36,454 nucleotides of DNA, taken from NCBI GenBank assembly GCA_031255275.1, contig JAIRSV010000159.1:1-36454 (forward strand), written 5' to 3'. Under the pieces are notes generated by a model. It saw nothing but the letters and a program-made list of their open reading frames with translations, made no database searches and was not told the origin of the DNA. Position numbers and translations under genes: made by a program. Source of the stretch: Proteiniphilum sp. (GTDB taxonomy: Bacteria > Bacteroidota > Bacteroidia > Bacteroidales > Dysgonomonadaceae). Shown piece by piece: positions 16,252 through 23,747 of the stretch; the first letter of the stretch is position 1, and the number at the start of each line of letters is the position of its first letter.

Positions 16252-16995
16252 TCACCGGGCAAACCCGTCCGGAAAGCGGGAAGCCCTCCGCAGCGCCTCC
16301 GTCTTACCCACATCCAGCAAGAGCAAGTCGTCCGGGCGATAGCAGAGAAGATCCACCCTGTCGCAGACCGAAAGGTAAAAGTCGACAATGGAAAAACGAT
16401 CCGGAAAACCGGCCATGTACCGGAAAACGGACGGATGAAGAAGTTGAATGCCGGCAAAAGCCAGCTTTCGGCAGCATCGGGGATCGAAATGAGGAAAAGG
16501 AGATTTCACCTCACCCGTATCCTCATTGACCCACCCCCTCAACCTCCGGTCACCGTCAAAGAGCAGGTAACGGGACGTCTTCCGCTCGCTGCAGACAAGC
16601 AGCGCCGCCGGAGAATTACACCGCACATGCTCCTCACATAACTTCCGCAGGTCGACGTTGGAGAGAATATCGACATTATGCACCGCAAACGGCCTGTCAT
16701 CGTCAAAGAACGGCGCAGCCTTCCGGAGTCCTCCCCCCGTATCGAGCAGCATCTCCCGCTCGTCGGAAAACTCGACGTGAATGTCGAAACAGCCCCGTTC
16801 CTCCACAAAGCGGACTATCTGTCCGGCAAAATGATGTACGTTGATAATGATTTCGTCAAACCCGGCCGCCTTCAGGCGCACTATCACATGCTCCAGCAGC
16901 GGTTTCCCGCCGACCGGTACCAGCGCCTTGGGCATGGTCGCGGTGAGGGGCTTCAGCCGCGTGCCAAGCCCCGCGGCAAAGATCATCGCCTTCAT
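16252..16995 (-). CDS. MurU-like sugar-1-phosphate nucleotidyltransferase
   Basis: A 247-residue nucleotidyltransferase. The glycine-rich GLGTRLKPLTATMPKALVPVGGKPLLEH motif spans about residues 9-36. The sugar-binding segment LLDTGGGLRKAAPFF and the metal-ligand HNVD are also present. Its closest functional model is MurU of Pseudomonas, which makes UDP-MurNAc from MurNAc-1-phosphate in cell-wall recycling; the substrate here is inferred from context. Its ATG overlaps the TGA of the upstream AmgK-RapZ gene (ATGA, 4 bp), implying translational coupling. A kinase making the sugar-1-phosphate and a transferase using it would be a natural pair. Confidence 0.8.
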   Translation of the reverse strand: MKAMIFAAGLGTRLKPLTATMPKALVPVGGKPLLEHVIVRLKAAGFDEIIINVHHFAGQIVRFVEERGCFDIHVEFSDEREMLLDTGGGLRKAAPFFDDDRPFAVHNVDILSNVDLRKLCEEHVRCNSPAALLVCSERKTSRYLLFDGDRRLRGWVNEDTGEVKSPFPHFDPRCCRKLAFAGIQLLHPSVFRYMAGFPDRFSIVDFYLSVCDRVDLLCYRPDDLLLLDVGKTEALRRASRFPDGFAR

Positions 16996-18410
16996 CCGAA
17001 AACCTGTTCAAGATTCTGCTCCCGGTGCACCAGCGAGACCTTTACCCCGAATTTCCCGAAGAGATGCTCCGCCGTTTTCCGGGCAGCGTAGACCGAACGG
17101 TGCTGTCCGCCGGTACACCCGAACGAGATCATCAAATCGGTAAAGCCGCGATCCATATACCGCTTCACATGCCTGTCCACGAGCGGGTAAATGCTGTCGA
17201 GAAACTCAGGCATTTCGCCATCCTCCTCGAGGAAGCGGATCACAGGCTCATCCAGCCCCGTCACACCGTTATACCGCTCATACTTCCCCGGATTGTTGAT
17301 GGCACGGCAGTCAAACACATAACCCCCCCCGTTTCCGGACGCATCCTCGGGAATCCCCCTTTTGTAGGCAAAGCTGCAGACGCGCACCTCCAGCCCGCGC
17401 TTCCCGAAGCCGGCAAACTGCTTCAGCTCCGTCATCTCCCTCAGCAAGCCGCAGAGATAGGGATACTCCTCAAAATCCTCCCTCAGCAAATCCCGCAGAT
17501 TATTCAGCGCAAACGGCACACTCTGGATGAAATGAGGCTTTTTCTCGAAATAACCCCTGAAGCCGTAAGCCCCGAGCACCTGCAGCGTGCGGAAAAGGAC
17601 AAACCCTCTCAGCCGCTTCAGGAAGGCCGCCTCGTCCACCCGCCGGTATTTTCTCAGTGATTCGATGTATGTGCGAATAAGTTCGTTCCGCAACTCCTCC
17701 GGGAAACCCGCCTTCGCCTGCCAGAGGAACGACGCCACGTCATAATGGACAGGCCCCCTTCTTCCCCCCTGGAAGTCGATGAAAAAAGGTTCCCCGTCCA
17801 CCAGCATCACGTTGCGCGACTGGAAATCGCGATACATGAACGTCTCCGACCTGTTCTCCGGCAAAATCCCCGCCATCCTGTCGAAATCATTCTCCAGCAA
17901 ATCCTCCCGGAAATCCATCCCCGTCGTCTTCAGGAAACTGTACTTAAAGTAATTCAAATCCCAGTACACCGACCGGCTGTTGAACTCCGGAAGAGGATAA
18001 CAGACACCAAAATCCAGTCCCTGCGCACCCCTTACCTGAAAATCGGCAAGCATCGCAACCGTCCTGTGCAGAAGCACCCTCTCGTCGCGGCTGAAAACGC
18101 CCGAAAGCCGTCCCCCCCTGATGCAGTCAAACAGATTTACATCACCCAGATCCCGCTGGAGATAACACGCCCCGTCATCCGAGACGGCAAACACCTCCGG
18201 CGCATTCAGCCCCTGCCGGCAGAAGTGCCGGGACAGCGCAACGAATGCCCGGTTCTCCTCCCGCGACTCGCCCCGCACACCGATAATCGACAGACCATCC
18301 TTCCTCAGCCGGAAATACCTCCGGTTCGATCCCGACGAAGGCAATGCCTCCACCACAGGATCCGGCTCACCCGTATACGCCGTAAACAGAGATACAAGCT
18401 CTTCCTGCAT
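16992..18410 (-). CDS. AmgK-like kinase fused to a RapZ C-terminal domain
   Basis: A 472-residue two-domain protein. Residues 1 to about 325 look like the AmgK anomeric amino-sugar kinase: SSGSNRRYFRL (nucleotide loop), FMYRDFQSRNVMLVDG (about 190, catalytic loop with Y where H is usual), and FIDFQGGRRGPVHYDVASFLWQ (about 213). Residues from about 340 match the RapZ C-terminal domain: SFAYKRGIPEDA, VFDCRAINNPG, VTGLDEPVIRFL and ISFGCTGGQHRSVYAA (about 433). The N-terminal P-loop domain of RapZ is missing. AmgK phosphorylates MurNAc/GlcNAc at C1, and E. coli RapZ uses this C-terminal domain to sense glucosamine-6-phosphate. The ATG at 18410 lies 5 bp after the nadE stop. The combined function is inference. 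Confidence 0.85.
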   Translation of the reverse strand: MQEELVSLFTAYTGEPDPVVEALPSSGSNRRYFRLRKDGLSIIGVRGESREENRAFVALSRHFCRQGLNAPEVFAVSDDGACYLQRDLGDVNLFDCIRGGRLSGVFSRDERVLLHRTVAMLADFQVRGAQGLDFGVCYPLPEFNSRSVYWDLNYFKYSFLKTTGMDFREDLLENDFDRMAGILPENRSETFMYRDFQSRNVMLVDGEPFFIDFQGGRRGPVHYDVASFLWQAKAGFPEELRNELIRTYIESLRKYRRVDEAAFLKRLRGFVLFRTLQVLGAYGFRGYFEKKPHFIQSVPFALNNLRDLLREDFEEYPYLCGLLREMTELKQFAGFGKRGLEVRVCSFAYKRGIPEDASGNGGGYVFDCRAINNPGKYERYNGVTGLDEPVIRFLEEDGEMPEFLDSIYPLVDRHVKRYMDRGFTDLMISFGCTGGQHRSVYAARKTAEHLFGKFGVKVSLVHREQNLEQVFG

Positions 18411-18415
18411 GTCGG

Positions 18416-20398
18416 TCAACGTTTCAAGGATTCCACCCCCTCCGGTTCCGCAAGCCATGCATCAGCCGCAGCATCGCTCGGCATACGCCAGTCGCCGCGG
18501 GGCGAGAGGCTCACAGTGCCTACCTTGGGGCCGTCCGGCATGCAGGAACGTTTGAACTGCTGCGCAAAGAAGCGCCGGCAGAACAGCTTCAGCCATTTTT
18601 CCACCTCCCGGGAAGAATACCTCTCTCCAAATGCCTGTCCGGCCATGAAGCGTATGCGCGAAGGCGCGTCGCCATAGCGGATCATGCGGTGCAGGAAGAA
18701 GTCGTGCAACTCATAAGGCCCCACAAAATGTTCCGTCTTCTGAGCGATATTCCCCTCCCCGTCCGCCGGCAGCAGCTCAGGACTGAAGGGGGTATCCAGA
18801 ATATCATACAGGATCTCGCGGGAAGCCTCCCCGTCCACCGTCCCCGCACCGGCGATCCACCGCACGAGCGAAGCGACAAGCGTCTTCGGCACACCGGCGT
18901 TCACGCCATACATCGACATGTGATCACCATTATACGTAGTCCATCCCAGCGCCAGTTCCGACATGTTCCCCGTCCCCACCGTCAGGCCGCCGATCCTGTT
19001 GGCATAATCCATCAGAATCTGAGTACGCTCGCGCGCCTGACAGTTCTCATAAGTCACGTCATGCGTGTCGGGATCATGCCCGATGTCACTGAAATGCCGG
19101 GTAACGGCATCGAGAATGGATATTTCGTCGACGGTCACCCCCAGAGACTTCATCAGCGAGACAGCATTATCGTGCGTCCTCCCCGTCGTCCCGAAGCCGG
19201 GCATGGTGATCCCGTGGATATTCCTGCGCGGAAGCCCTAACAAGTCAAACGTCCCGACGCACACCAGCAGCGCCAGCGTGGAATCCAGTCCGCCCGAAAC
19301 GCCGACGGTAACCTTCTCGATGCCGGTATGCAGCAGTCGCTTTGCCAGTCCGTGCGTCTGTATGTCGAACACCTCCCGGAGACTCTCGTCACACTCCTCC
19401 TCCGTGGGAATAAAGGGGTGCGGATTGAAGCGGCGGTACATCCCTGCGGGAGAGATGACATCCATCCGGCAGTCCACCGTCACCGCCGCGCCGTGAAGTG
19501 CCGCCGGCATGTAATTGGTATTTTTCAGCCGGTCGTGGCGCAGCGCCTCCACGTCGACGTCGGCAATAATCAGTTCACTCTCCGGCGAAAAGCGTTCCGA
19601 TTCGGCCAGCATGACACCGTTTTCGGCAATGAAGCACGCTCCGGAAAAAACCGTATCGGTAGTAGACTCACCCCAGCCCGCCGAAGCGTAGACATAAGCT
19701 GCGTGACACCGCCCCGACTGCTGCAGGACGAGTGACTTCCGGTAACGGTTTTTGCCCACCAGCTCGTTGCTGGCCGAGAGGTTAAAGATCAGTTCCGCCC
19801 CCTGCACGGCCAGCCTCGACGACGGCGGGACGGGCGTCCACAAATCCTCGCATATCTCTACGCCGAAGCCGGCGAAGGGGGTGCGAAAGATCGCCCCCCC
19901 GGGGAAAACCGGAATCCTGCGATTCCCGACATTCACCGTGAGACCGGTTCCGGTGCCGGCGCCTGTTGCGAAGCCGGCGAGACTCTCTCCGGAGACGAAC
20001 CACCGTTTTTCGTAATACTCGTTACTGTTGGGGATGCAAGTCTTGGGGACGAAACCCAGGATACCCTCGCCCGACAGGATGGCCGCCACGTTACAGAGGC
20101 TGTCCCCGATCCGCAGCGGAAGCCCCGCGACGGTTACGGGCGACGGCCCGTCCTGCAGGAAGCGGGACAGCGATTCAAGCGACTCAAGCGCCTTTTGCAG
20201 CAGCGCTTTCTGAAAGAAAAGGTCGCCGCAGGTATAAGCCGTGATGCACAGCTCCGGGAAGCAGAGGAGCTGTACCTCCTCGCTTCGCGCCCGCTCTATG
20301 ACCCGCTTCATTTCGGCAGTATTATAGTCACAGTCCGCCACCCTCAGTTTCGGCGACGCGGCAGCCACGCGCAGAAATCCGTAATCATTTATATTCAT
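18416..20398 (-). CDS. nadE: Glutamine-dependent NAD+ synthetase
   Basis: A 660-residue protein. The N-terminal nitrilase-type glutaminase has the Glu in CFPELCITAYTCGDLF, the Lys in GFVPKTCIPN and the Cys in FGVEICEDLW. The C-terminal synthetase has the ATP loop GVSGGLDSTLALL (about residue 369) and ELALGWTTYNGDHMSMYGVNAGVPKTL. It makes NAD+ from nicotinate adenine dinucleotide, ATP and glutamine. The start at 20398 (MNINDYGFLRVAAASPKL) is chosen because the -7 box at 20434-20427 puts transcription start near 20420, downstream of the longer frame's first Met. First gene of the operon with the AmgK-RapZ and MurU-like genes. Confidence 0.96.
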   Translation of the reverse strand: MNINDYGFLRVAAASPKLRVADCDYNTAEMKRVIERARSEEVQLLCFPELCITAYTCGDLFFQKALLQKALESLESLSRFLQDGPSPVTVAGLPLRIGDSLCNVAAILSGEGILGFVPKTCIPNSNEYYEKRWFVSGESLAGFATGAGTGTGLTVNVGNRRIPVFPGGAIFRTPFAGFGVEICEDLWTPVPPSSRLAVQGAELIFNLSASNELVGKNRYRKSLVLQQSGRCHAAYVYASAGWGESTTDTVFSGACFIAENGVMLAESERFSPESELIIADVDVEALRHDRLKNTNYMPAALHGAAVTVDCRMDVISPAGMYRRFNPHPFIPTEEECDESLREVFDIQTHGLAKRLLHTGIEKVTVGVSGGLDSTLALLVCVGTFDLLGLPRRNIHGITMPGFGTTGRTHDNAVSLMKSLGVTVDEISILDAVTRHFSDIGHDPDTHDVTYENCQARERTQILMDYANRIGGLTVGTGNMSELALGWTTYNGDHMSMYGVNAGVPKTLVASLVRWIAGAGTVDGEASREILYDILDTPFSPELLPADGEGNIAQKTEHFVGPYELHDFFLHRMIRYGDAPSRIRFMAGQAFGERYSSREVEKWLKLFCRRFFAQQFKRSCMPDGPKVGTVSLSPRGDWRMPSDAAADAWLAEPEGVESLKR

Positions 20399-20426
20399 GT
20401 TCGATACGTTTATCATTTTTTTGTCG

Positions 20427-20434
20427 CAAAGATA
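20427..20434 (-). promoter_or_regulatory. -7 box of the nadE operon
   Basis: On the minus strand TATCTTTG matches TAnnTTTG exactly, about 28 nt before the chosen nadE ATG. No clear -33 TTTG is seen. It decides the nadE start. Confidence 0.6.
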
Positions 20435-20515
20435 GCGAATAGTCTCCATGTATTGGACGGATCACATCCATACCCGGCGTCTCCGCCGGCCGGAGAATCG
20501 ATCGCAGTTTGCCCT

Positions 20516-21256
20516 TCAGCGTCGAATCTCACGCGCAGCCCGGAAAATGACCGGGAGATTTTTAAGCAGTTCGCACATGGAAGCGAAAACCGTCGCGGCG
20601 CCCGCCTCCTCGAGCACGGAATCGGGAAGAGGTCCCGTGTTTACGGCGACGGTAAACAGGCCGGCCCTCACGGCCGACTCGATCCCCAGCGGCGCATTCT
20701 CTATTGCGACGGCCTGATGAGGCTTCAGGTCACCACCCTTCCGCAACCCTTTCAGATACGGTTCCGGATCAGGCTTGCCGCGCTCCACGTCGAAGGCGGT
20801 CACCATCGTCTCCGACGTGAACATCCCCGGGAAGTATGTGTCGAGCCGCTCCGTCAGGGAGGGCTGTCCCGATCCGGTCACCAGCACGGGCGTCAGCCCG
20901 ACGCTGTGCACATATTCCAGCACCTGCGCGGCGCCGGGGATGAGTGCGCCGCTGTTGTATTGCCGAAAGAGTTCACTCTTGCGGGCGTAAATCCTTTTCA
21001 CCTCCCCGTCCGAAGCGTCGCGCTGCAGATTCCGCCGGAAGATGGTGTGGATGGTCGACCGGCCGATCCGCCCCTCCTGAAGATAAAATTCATGGGGGAG
21101 GTGTTTCAGTCCCAGCTCATCCATGGTCTGTTGCCACGAACGGTCGTGTGCCGGCATGGAGTCATACAGCACGCCGTCCATGTCGAAGAGCACCGCTTTC
21201 AGGTCGAAACGGGTGAGATGAAATTTGTGGAGATGGTGTAAAAGGAGGTCGGTCAT
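20516..21256 (-). CDS. HAD-family phosphatase, beta-phosphoglucomutase-like
   Basis: A 246-residue HAD superfamily protein. Motif I is FDMDGVLYDSMPAHDRSW (about residue 25), motif II VLVTGSG, motif III the lysine in ERGKPDPEPYLKGL, and motif IV AIENAPLGIESAVRAG. The helical cap between motifs I and II is of the beta-phosphoglucomutase type. It probably acts on a sugar phosphate; the substrate is unknown. I chose the ATG at 21256; the longer frame's TTG at 21298 lies inside a palindromic repeat. It follows pgi on the same strand with an 81-bp gap and is probably last in lysS-gpsA-pgi-HAD. Confidence 0.85.
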   Translation of the reverse strand: MTDLLLHHLHKFHLTRFDLKAVLFDMDGVLYDSMPAHDRSWQQTMDELGLKHLPHEFYLQEGRIGRSTIHTIFRRNLQRDASDGEVKRIYARKSELFRQYNSGALIPGAAQVLEYVHSVGLTPVLVTGSGQPSLTERLDTYFPGMFTSETMVTAFDVERGKPDPEPYLKGLRKGGDLKPHQAVAIENAPLGIESAVRAGLFTVAVNTGPLPDSVLEEAGAATVFASMCELLKNLPVIFRAAREIRR

Positions 21257-21280
21257 TTCCCGGGAATCGGGGTTAGGGAA

Positions 21281-21312
21281 GACCCTGTCGGGCTTCAAAG
21301 CCCGACAGGGTC
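21281..21312. repeat. Palindromic REP-like element downstream of pgi
   Basis: GACCCTGTCGGGCTT (21281-21295), CA, AAGCCCGACAGGGTC (21298-21312): a perfect 15-bp inverted repeat. No T-run follows on the minus strand, so it is not a normal terminator. I recall the CCCTGTCGGGCTT core as common between Bacteroidota genes, which suggests a repeated extragenic palindrome. Confidence 0.7.
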
Positions 21313-21337
21313 GGCATATACATTGTCTTCGTCCGGA

Positions 21338-22687
21338 TTACAGTCTTGCTTTGAGGGCTTGGGTGGCCTTTTCGTATCCCGGCTTTTCCAGCAGCGCGAA
21401 CATATTCTTTTTGTAGGCTTCTACTCCCGGCTGGTTGAAGGGGTTGATCCCGAGCAGGTAGCCGCTGATGCCGCACGCTTTCTCGAAGAAGTAGATCAGC
21501 TGACCGATATATTTTTCGTTCAGCCTGGGGATCGCTATCGCCAGGTTGGGGACGCCGCCGTCCACGTGGGCGATACGTGTGCCCAGTTCCGCCATCCTGT
21601 TCACCTCGCTGATCCGCTTTCCTTCCAGATAGTTCAAGCCGTCGAGGTTCATCTCGTCGTGCGGGATCAGCGCTTTTCCGTTTGCTTCGCCGACGGTCAT
21701 CACCGTCTCGAAGATGGTGCGTTCGCCTTCCTGTATCCACTGTCCCATAGAGTGCAGGTCGGTCGTGAAGTCGACGGCTGCCGGAAAGATCCCGACGCCG
21801 TCTTTCCCTTCGCTTTCGCCGAAGAGCTGTTTCCACCATTCGGACAGGAAGTGGAGTTTGGGGTGGTAGTTCACCAGGATTTCTATTTTCTTGCCCCGTT
21901 TATAGAGTTCGTTGCGGATCACTGCGTAGATGGCGGGGAGGTTGTAGTCGAACGAAACGGCGGGGCCTGCGGCTTTTTCTATTTCTGCGGCGCCGGCCAC
22001 CAGCGTGCGGATGTCGATCCCGGCTGCGGCGATGGGGAGCAGTCCCACGGGGGTGAGGACGGAGTAGCGTCCGCCTACGTTGTCGGGGATGACGAATGTT
22101 TTGTATCCTTCCGTGTCGGCCAGGGTGCGGAGGGCGCCTTTCGACGCGTCGGTGACGGCTACGATTCGTTTTTTCGCTTCGTCTTTTCCCGCACTTTTTT
22201 CCAGTTGATTTTTCAGCAGGCGGAAGGCGATGGCCGGTTCGGTGGTCGTGCCTGATTTGGAGATGTTGATGATGCCGAAGCTTTTGCCGTCGAGGTAGTG
22301 CATCAGTTCGCAGAGGCAGTCTTCACTGATGTTGTTGCCGGCGTAGAGGATCACCGGGCTTTTGCGTGCTGTGCCTGTCTGCAGCCGGTCGAACGGAGAG
22401 GTGAGGGCGTCGATCACGGCGCGGGCGCCGAGGTAGCTGCCGCCGATGCCGACGATGACGATGGCTTCGCAGCCGGACCGGAGGTTTGCGGCGGTGTCTT
22501 CGATTTCTCTCAGCGCGTGGCTCGTGAGGGTGGAGGGGAGGGATACCCATCCCAGGAAGTCGCTGCCTTTGCGTGAGCCGCTGTGGAGTGCCTGATTGCA
22601 GGCCGTGGCCACGGCTGACTGTTTCAGAATGTCGTCTTCCGAGAGGAAGCCGGAGAGGTCTTTGATCTGTAATTGAATCGTATCCAT
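21338..22687 (-). CDS. pgi: Glucose-6-phosphate isomerase
   Basis: A 449-residue protein of the short bacterial (Bacillus-type) Pgi class. Signatures are IVGIGGSYLGARAVIDAL (about residue 79), NISKSGTTTEPAIAFRLL (about 145), the substrate-binding GGRYSVLTPVGLLPIAAAG (about 206) and FTTDLHSMGQWIQEG. It interconverts glucose-6-P and fructose-6-P in the cytosol. It lies between gpsA and the HAD phosphatase on one strand. A degenerate 8-bp repeat fills the 64-bp gap from gpsA to its ATG. Confidence 0.97.
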   Translation of the reverse strand: MDTIQLQIKDLSGFLSEDDILKQSAVATACNQALHSGSRKGSDFLGWVSLPSTLTSHALREIEDTAANLRSGCEAIVIVGIGGSYLGARAVIDALTSPFDRLQTGTARKSPVILYAGNNISEDCLCELMHYLDGKSFGIINISKSGTTTEPAIAFRLLKNQLEKSAGKDEAKKRIVAVTDASKGALRTLADTEGYKTFVIPDNVGGRYSVLTPVGLLPIAAAGIDIRTLVAGAAEIEKAAGPAVSFDYNLPAIYAVIRNELYKRGKKIEILVNYHPKLHFLSEWWKQLFGESEGKDGVGIFPAAVDFTTDLHSMGQWIQEGERTIFETVMTVGEANGKALIPHDEMNLDGLNYLEGKRISEVNRMAELGTRIAHVDGGVPNLAIAIPRLNEKYIGQLIYFFEKACGISGYLLGINPFNQPGVEAYKKNMFALLEKPGYEKATQALKARL

Positions 22688-22690
22688 ATT

Positions 22691-22746
22691 TTAGTTGGTT
22701 TGTTGGTTTGCTGGTTTGCAGGTCTGTCCGTCCGCCGGTTGCCGGG
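22691..22746. repeat. Degenerate 8-bp-period repeat filling the gpsA-pgi gap
   Basis: Seven successive octamers: TTAGTTGG, TTTGTTGG, TTTGCTGG, TTTGCAGG, TCTGTCCG, TCCGCCGG, TTGCCGGG. The first four are nearly identical and the last three drift. They occupy almost the whole gap and therefore form the leader just before the pgi start. Confidence 0.6.
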
Positions 22747-22751
22747 GGGGG

Positions 22752-23747
22752 TCAGAAGTAGTCGATGAGTGTTTTGATGCCGTTCTGCGGCGAAAGTTTT
22801 TCGTAGAGGATCCGGTAGACCGTTTCGGCGATGGGCATGATGATGTTGAAGCGGCTGTTCAGTTCATGGATGCACTTTGCGCCGTAGTAGCCTTCGGCGA
22901 TCATTTCCATTTCGAGCTGCGCCGACTTGACGGAGTATCCTTTTCCGATCATTGCTCCCAGTGTGCGGTTCCGGCTGAATTGCGAATAGCCGGTCACAAG
23001 CATGTCGCCCAGGTAGTGGGGTTCGGTGATGTTGCGTTCGAGAGGGGCTGCGCCGTCGAGGAACCGTGACATTTCTTTGGCGCAGTTGCTCATCAGGACG
23101 GCTTGAAAGTTGTCGCCGTAGAGGAGTCCCTGACAGATTCCGGCGGCGATGGCGTAAATATTTTTCAGGACGGCGGCCAGTTCGATGCCGATCACGTCGT
23201 CCGACACGCCGGCTTTGAGGATTCGTGAGTTGATGGCCTCTGCGAGCTGTTTTGCCATTGTCAGGTTTCTGCTGCCTGCGGTCAGGAACGAGAGCCGCTC
23301 GAGGGCGACTTCTTCGGCGTGACAGGGGCCGGAGAGGACACCGATGTTTTCGGGGGGGATCTTGTAGCCGGCGGTCAGGAATTCGCTCATCACCCTGTTG
23401 TCGGGCGGGATGATTCCCTTCAGCGCCGAGACGACGAATTTTTCGCGGAAGGTGTTGTACCAGAGGCGGCGAAAATATTGTTTTACGTAGGGCGAGGGGA
23501 TGGCGATGATGATGGTGCCGGATTCTTTGATCGCCTTCTCGAGGTTGGAGTAGAAGGTGATCTGGGCGAGGTTGAATTTTACGTTGGTCAGATAACTGGG
23601 GTTGTGTCCGAGTTTGTAGAAGAGGTTTATCTGATCGTCTCTGCGGATGAACCAGTTGATGCTTTTCCGGTTCATCAGGACGATTTTGGCGAGCGCTGTC
23701 CCCCACGTGCCGCCTCCCAGGATACAGATTTTGCCGATGGAGTCCAT
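22752..23747 (-). CDS. gpsA: Glycerol-3-phosphate dehydrogenase [NAD(P)+]
   Basis: A 331-residue protein. The Rossmann motif ILGGGTWGTALAKI is at about residue 9, the catalytic-lysine region is IELAAVLKNIYAIAAGICQGL (about 195), and SGPCHAEEVA and RNRTLGAMIGKG are also typical. It reduces dihydroxyacetone phosphate to sn-glycerol-3-phosphate for phospholipid synthesis. Its ATG overlaps the lysS TAA by one base (TAATG), implying coupled translation. Confidence 0.96.
   Translation of the reverse strand: MDSIGKICILGGGTWGTALAKIVLMNRKSINWFIRRDDQINLFYKLGHNPSYLTNVKFNLAQITFYSNLEKAIKESGTIIIAIPSPYVKQYFRRLWYNTFREKFVVSALKGIIPPDNRVMSEFLTAGYKIPPENIGVLSGPCHAEEVALERLSFLTAGSRNLTMAKQLAEAINSRILKAGVSDDVIGIELAAVLKNIYAIAAGICQGLLYGDNFQAVLMSNCAKEMSRFLDGAAPLERNITEPHYLGDMLVTGYSQFSRNRTLGAMIGKGYSVKSAQLEMEMIAEGYYGAKCIHELNSRFNIIMPIAETVYRILYEKLSPQNGIKTLIDYF

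Noticed and set aside
20480..20496. Short hairpin TCTCCG/CGGAGA after the HAD gene as a terminator.
   Set aside because: The stem is only 6 bp and no T-run follows on the minus strand.
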